This document shows positions 22,074-22,237 of a stretch of DNA of 22,237 bases, piece by piece. The number at the start of each line of letters is the position of its first letter. Positions within the stretch are counted from its first letter, which is position 1. The notes beneath the pieces are model-generated. The model saw nothing but the letters and a program-made list of their open reading frames with translations, did not search any database and had not been told where the DNA came from. Source of the DNA: CAZOIA01 sp964579675 (GTDB lineage Bacteria; Planctomycetota; Phycisphaerae; UBA1845; PWPN01); assembly GCA_964579675.1 (NCBI GenBank), contig CAZOIA010000091.1:1-22237 (forward strand), in the 5' to 3' direction. A program made the translations under genes and the position numbers.

Positions 22074-22237
22074 TCACGCCGCCCACTCGTAGATCAGCAG
22101 CAGTATTACCCCGACCACATACATGCCCACCACGATCGTGATCCAACTGACCAGGGCCGCCAGCGGGATCTTACGGACATCGGCGCACTTGGTCGTCTTG
22201 TAAACGACGCTGACGGCCAAGCACAGCGGCAGCAGCA
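22074..22237 (-). CDS. C-terminal part of a small membrane protein, cut by the window edge
   Basis: Reading from the right edge, the minus strand is open for 53 codons to a TGA at 22074-22076. It encodes a hydrophobic segment (LLPLCLAVSVVYKTT), a short charged loop (KCADVRKIP) and a second hydrophobic helix (ALVSWITIVVGMYVVGVILLL) ending in YEWAA. Two membrane helices with a short basic loop fit a small inner-membrane protein. The start is outside the window and I do not recognise the family. It is convergent with pyrB, 22 bases away. Confidence 0.5.
   Translation of the reverse strand, partial: LLPLCLAVSVVYKTTKCADVRKIPLAALVSWITIVVGMYVVGVILLLIYEWAA

Noticed and set aside
1..22237. tRNA, rRNA, CRISPR array or toxin-antitoxin pair
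   Set aside because: Intergenic stretches were read on both strands; no cloverleaf, regular spacer-repeat array or paired small toxin genes were seen.

Overview
The window is GC-rich, densely coded bacterial chromosome. I infer a member of the Planctomycetota, perhaps Phycisphaerae-like. The grounds are the protein mix: a DUF2961/GH172 secreted protein, a Tat-exported aldo/keto reductase, a winged-helix protein with a basic tail, a McrA-like HNH protein and several small signal-anchored proteins. There is also a gram-negative-type ADP-heptose pathway. No rRNA, tRNA, CRISPR array or insertion sequence was found. The taxonomic call rests on pattern recognition, not on a marker-gene search.

Layout, left to right. 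(1) 104-3379, plus strand: a promoter, three small membrane or secreted proteins (the second and third look like tandem paralogues), then biotin synthase bioB overlapping a FabF-type ketosynthase gene. (2) 3380-3829: non-coding, with several hairpins and bounded by an 11-bp inverted repeat. (3) 3830-7222, minus strand: a class II aldolase overlapping an unusually long zinc-type dehydrogenase, then a winged-helix regulator with its own palindrome-rich promoter. (4) 7325-10245, plus strand: frr with promoter and downstream hairpin, a polytopic membrane protein, and an HNH protein behind a structured leader. (5) 10269-12038, minus strand: a second zinc dehydrogenase followed by a PgeF/LACC1-like protein. 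(6) 12092-13195: a long imperfect inverted repeat, then trpA. (7) 13316-14429, minus strand: a small four-cysteine protein overlapping a Xer-type tyrosine recombinase gene. (8) 14639-17080: a large exported GH172-family protein, convergent with a Tat-exported aldo/keto reductase (17121-18128). (9) 18364-20426: hldE-gmhA for ADP-heptose. (10) 20514-22051: pyrR-pyrB. (11) The 3' end of a small membrane protein on the minus strand reaches the right edge.

How the genes work together: ATGA-type overlaps point to translational coupling in four pairs (the two small paralogues, aldolase-dehydrogenase, hldE-gmhA and pyrR-pyrB). Most transcription units have a readable sigma70-like promoter of the form TTGnnn-17-TAnnnT, which helps to choose starts for hldE and the HNH gene. 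The points most worth a second look are: a BioB with glycine at an auxiliary cluster cysteine position; an AT-rich island inside the neighbouring ketosynthase; a 7-bp inverted repeat sitting exactly between the promoter elements of the aldolase-dehydrogenase unit; a near-leaderless pyrR; and a PgeF homologue lacking one of its expected metal-binding histidines.
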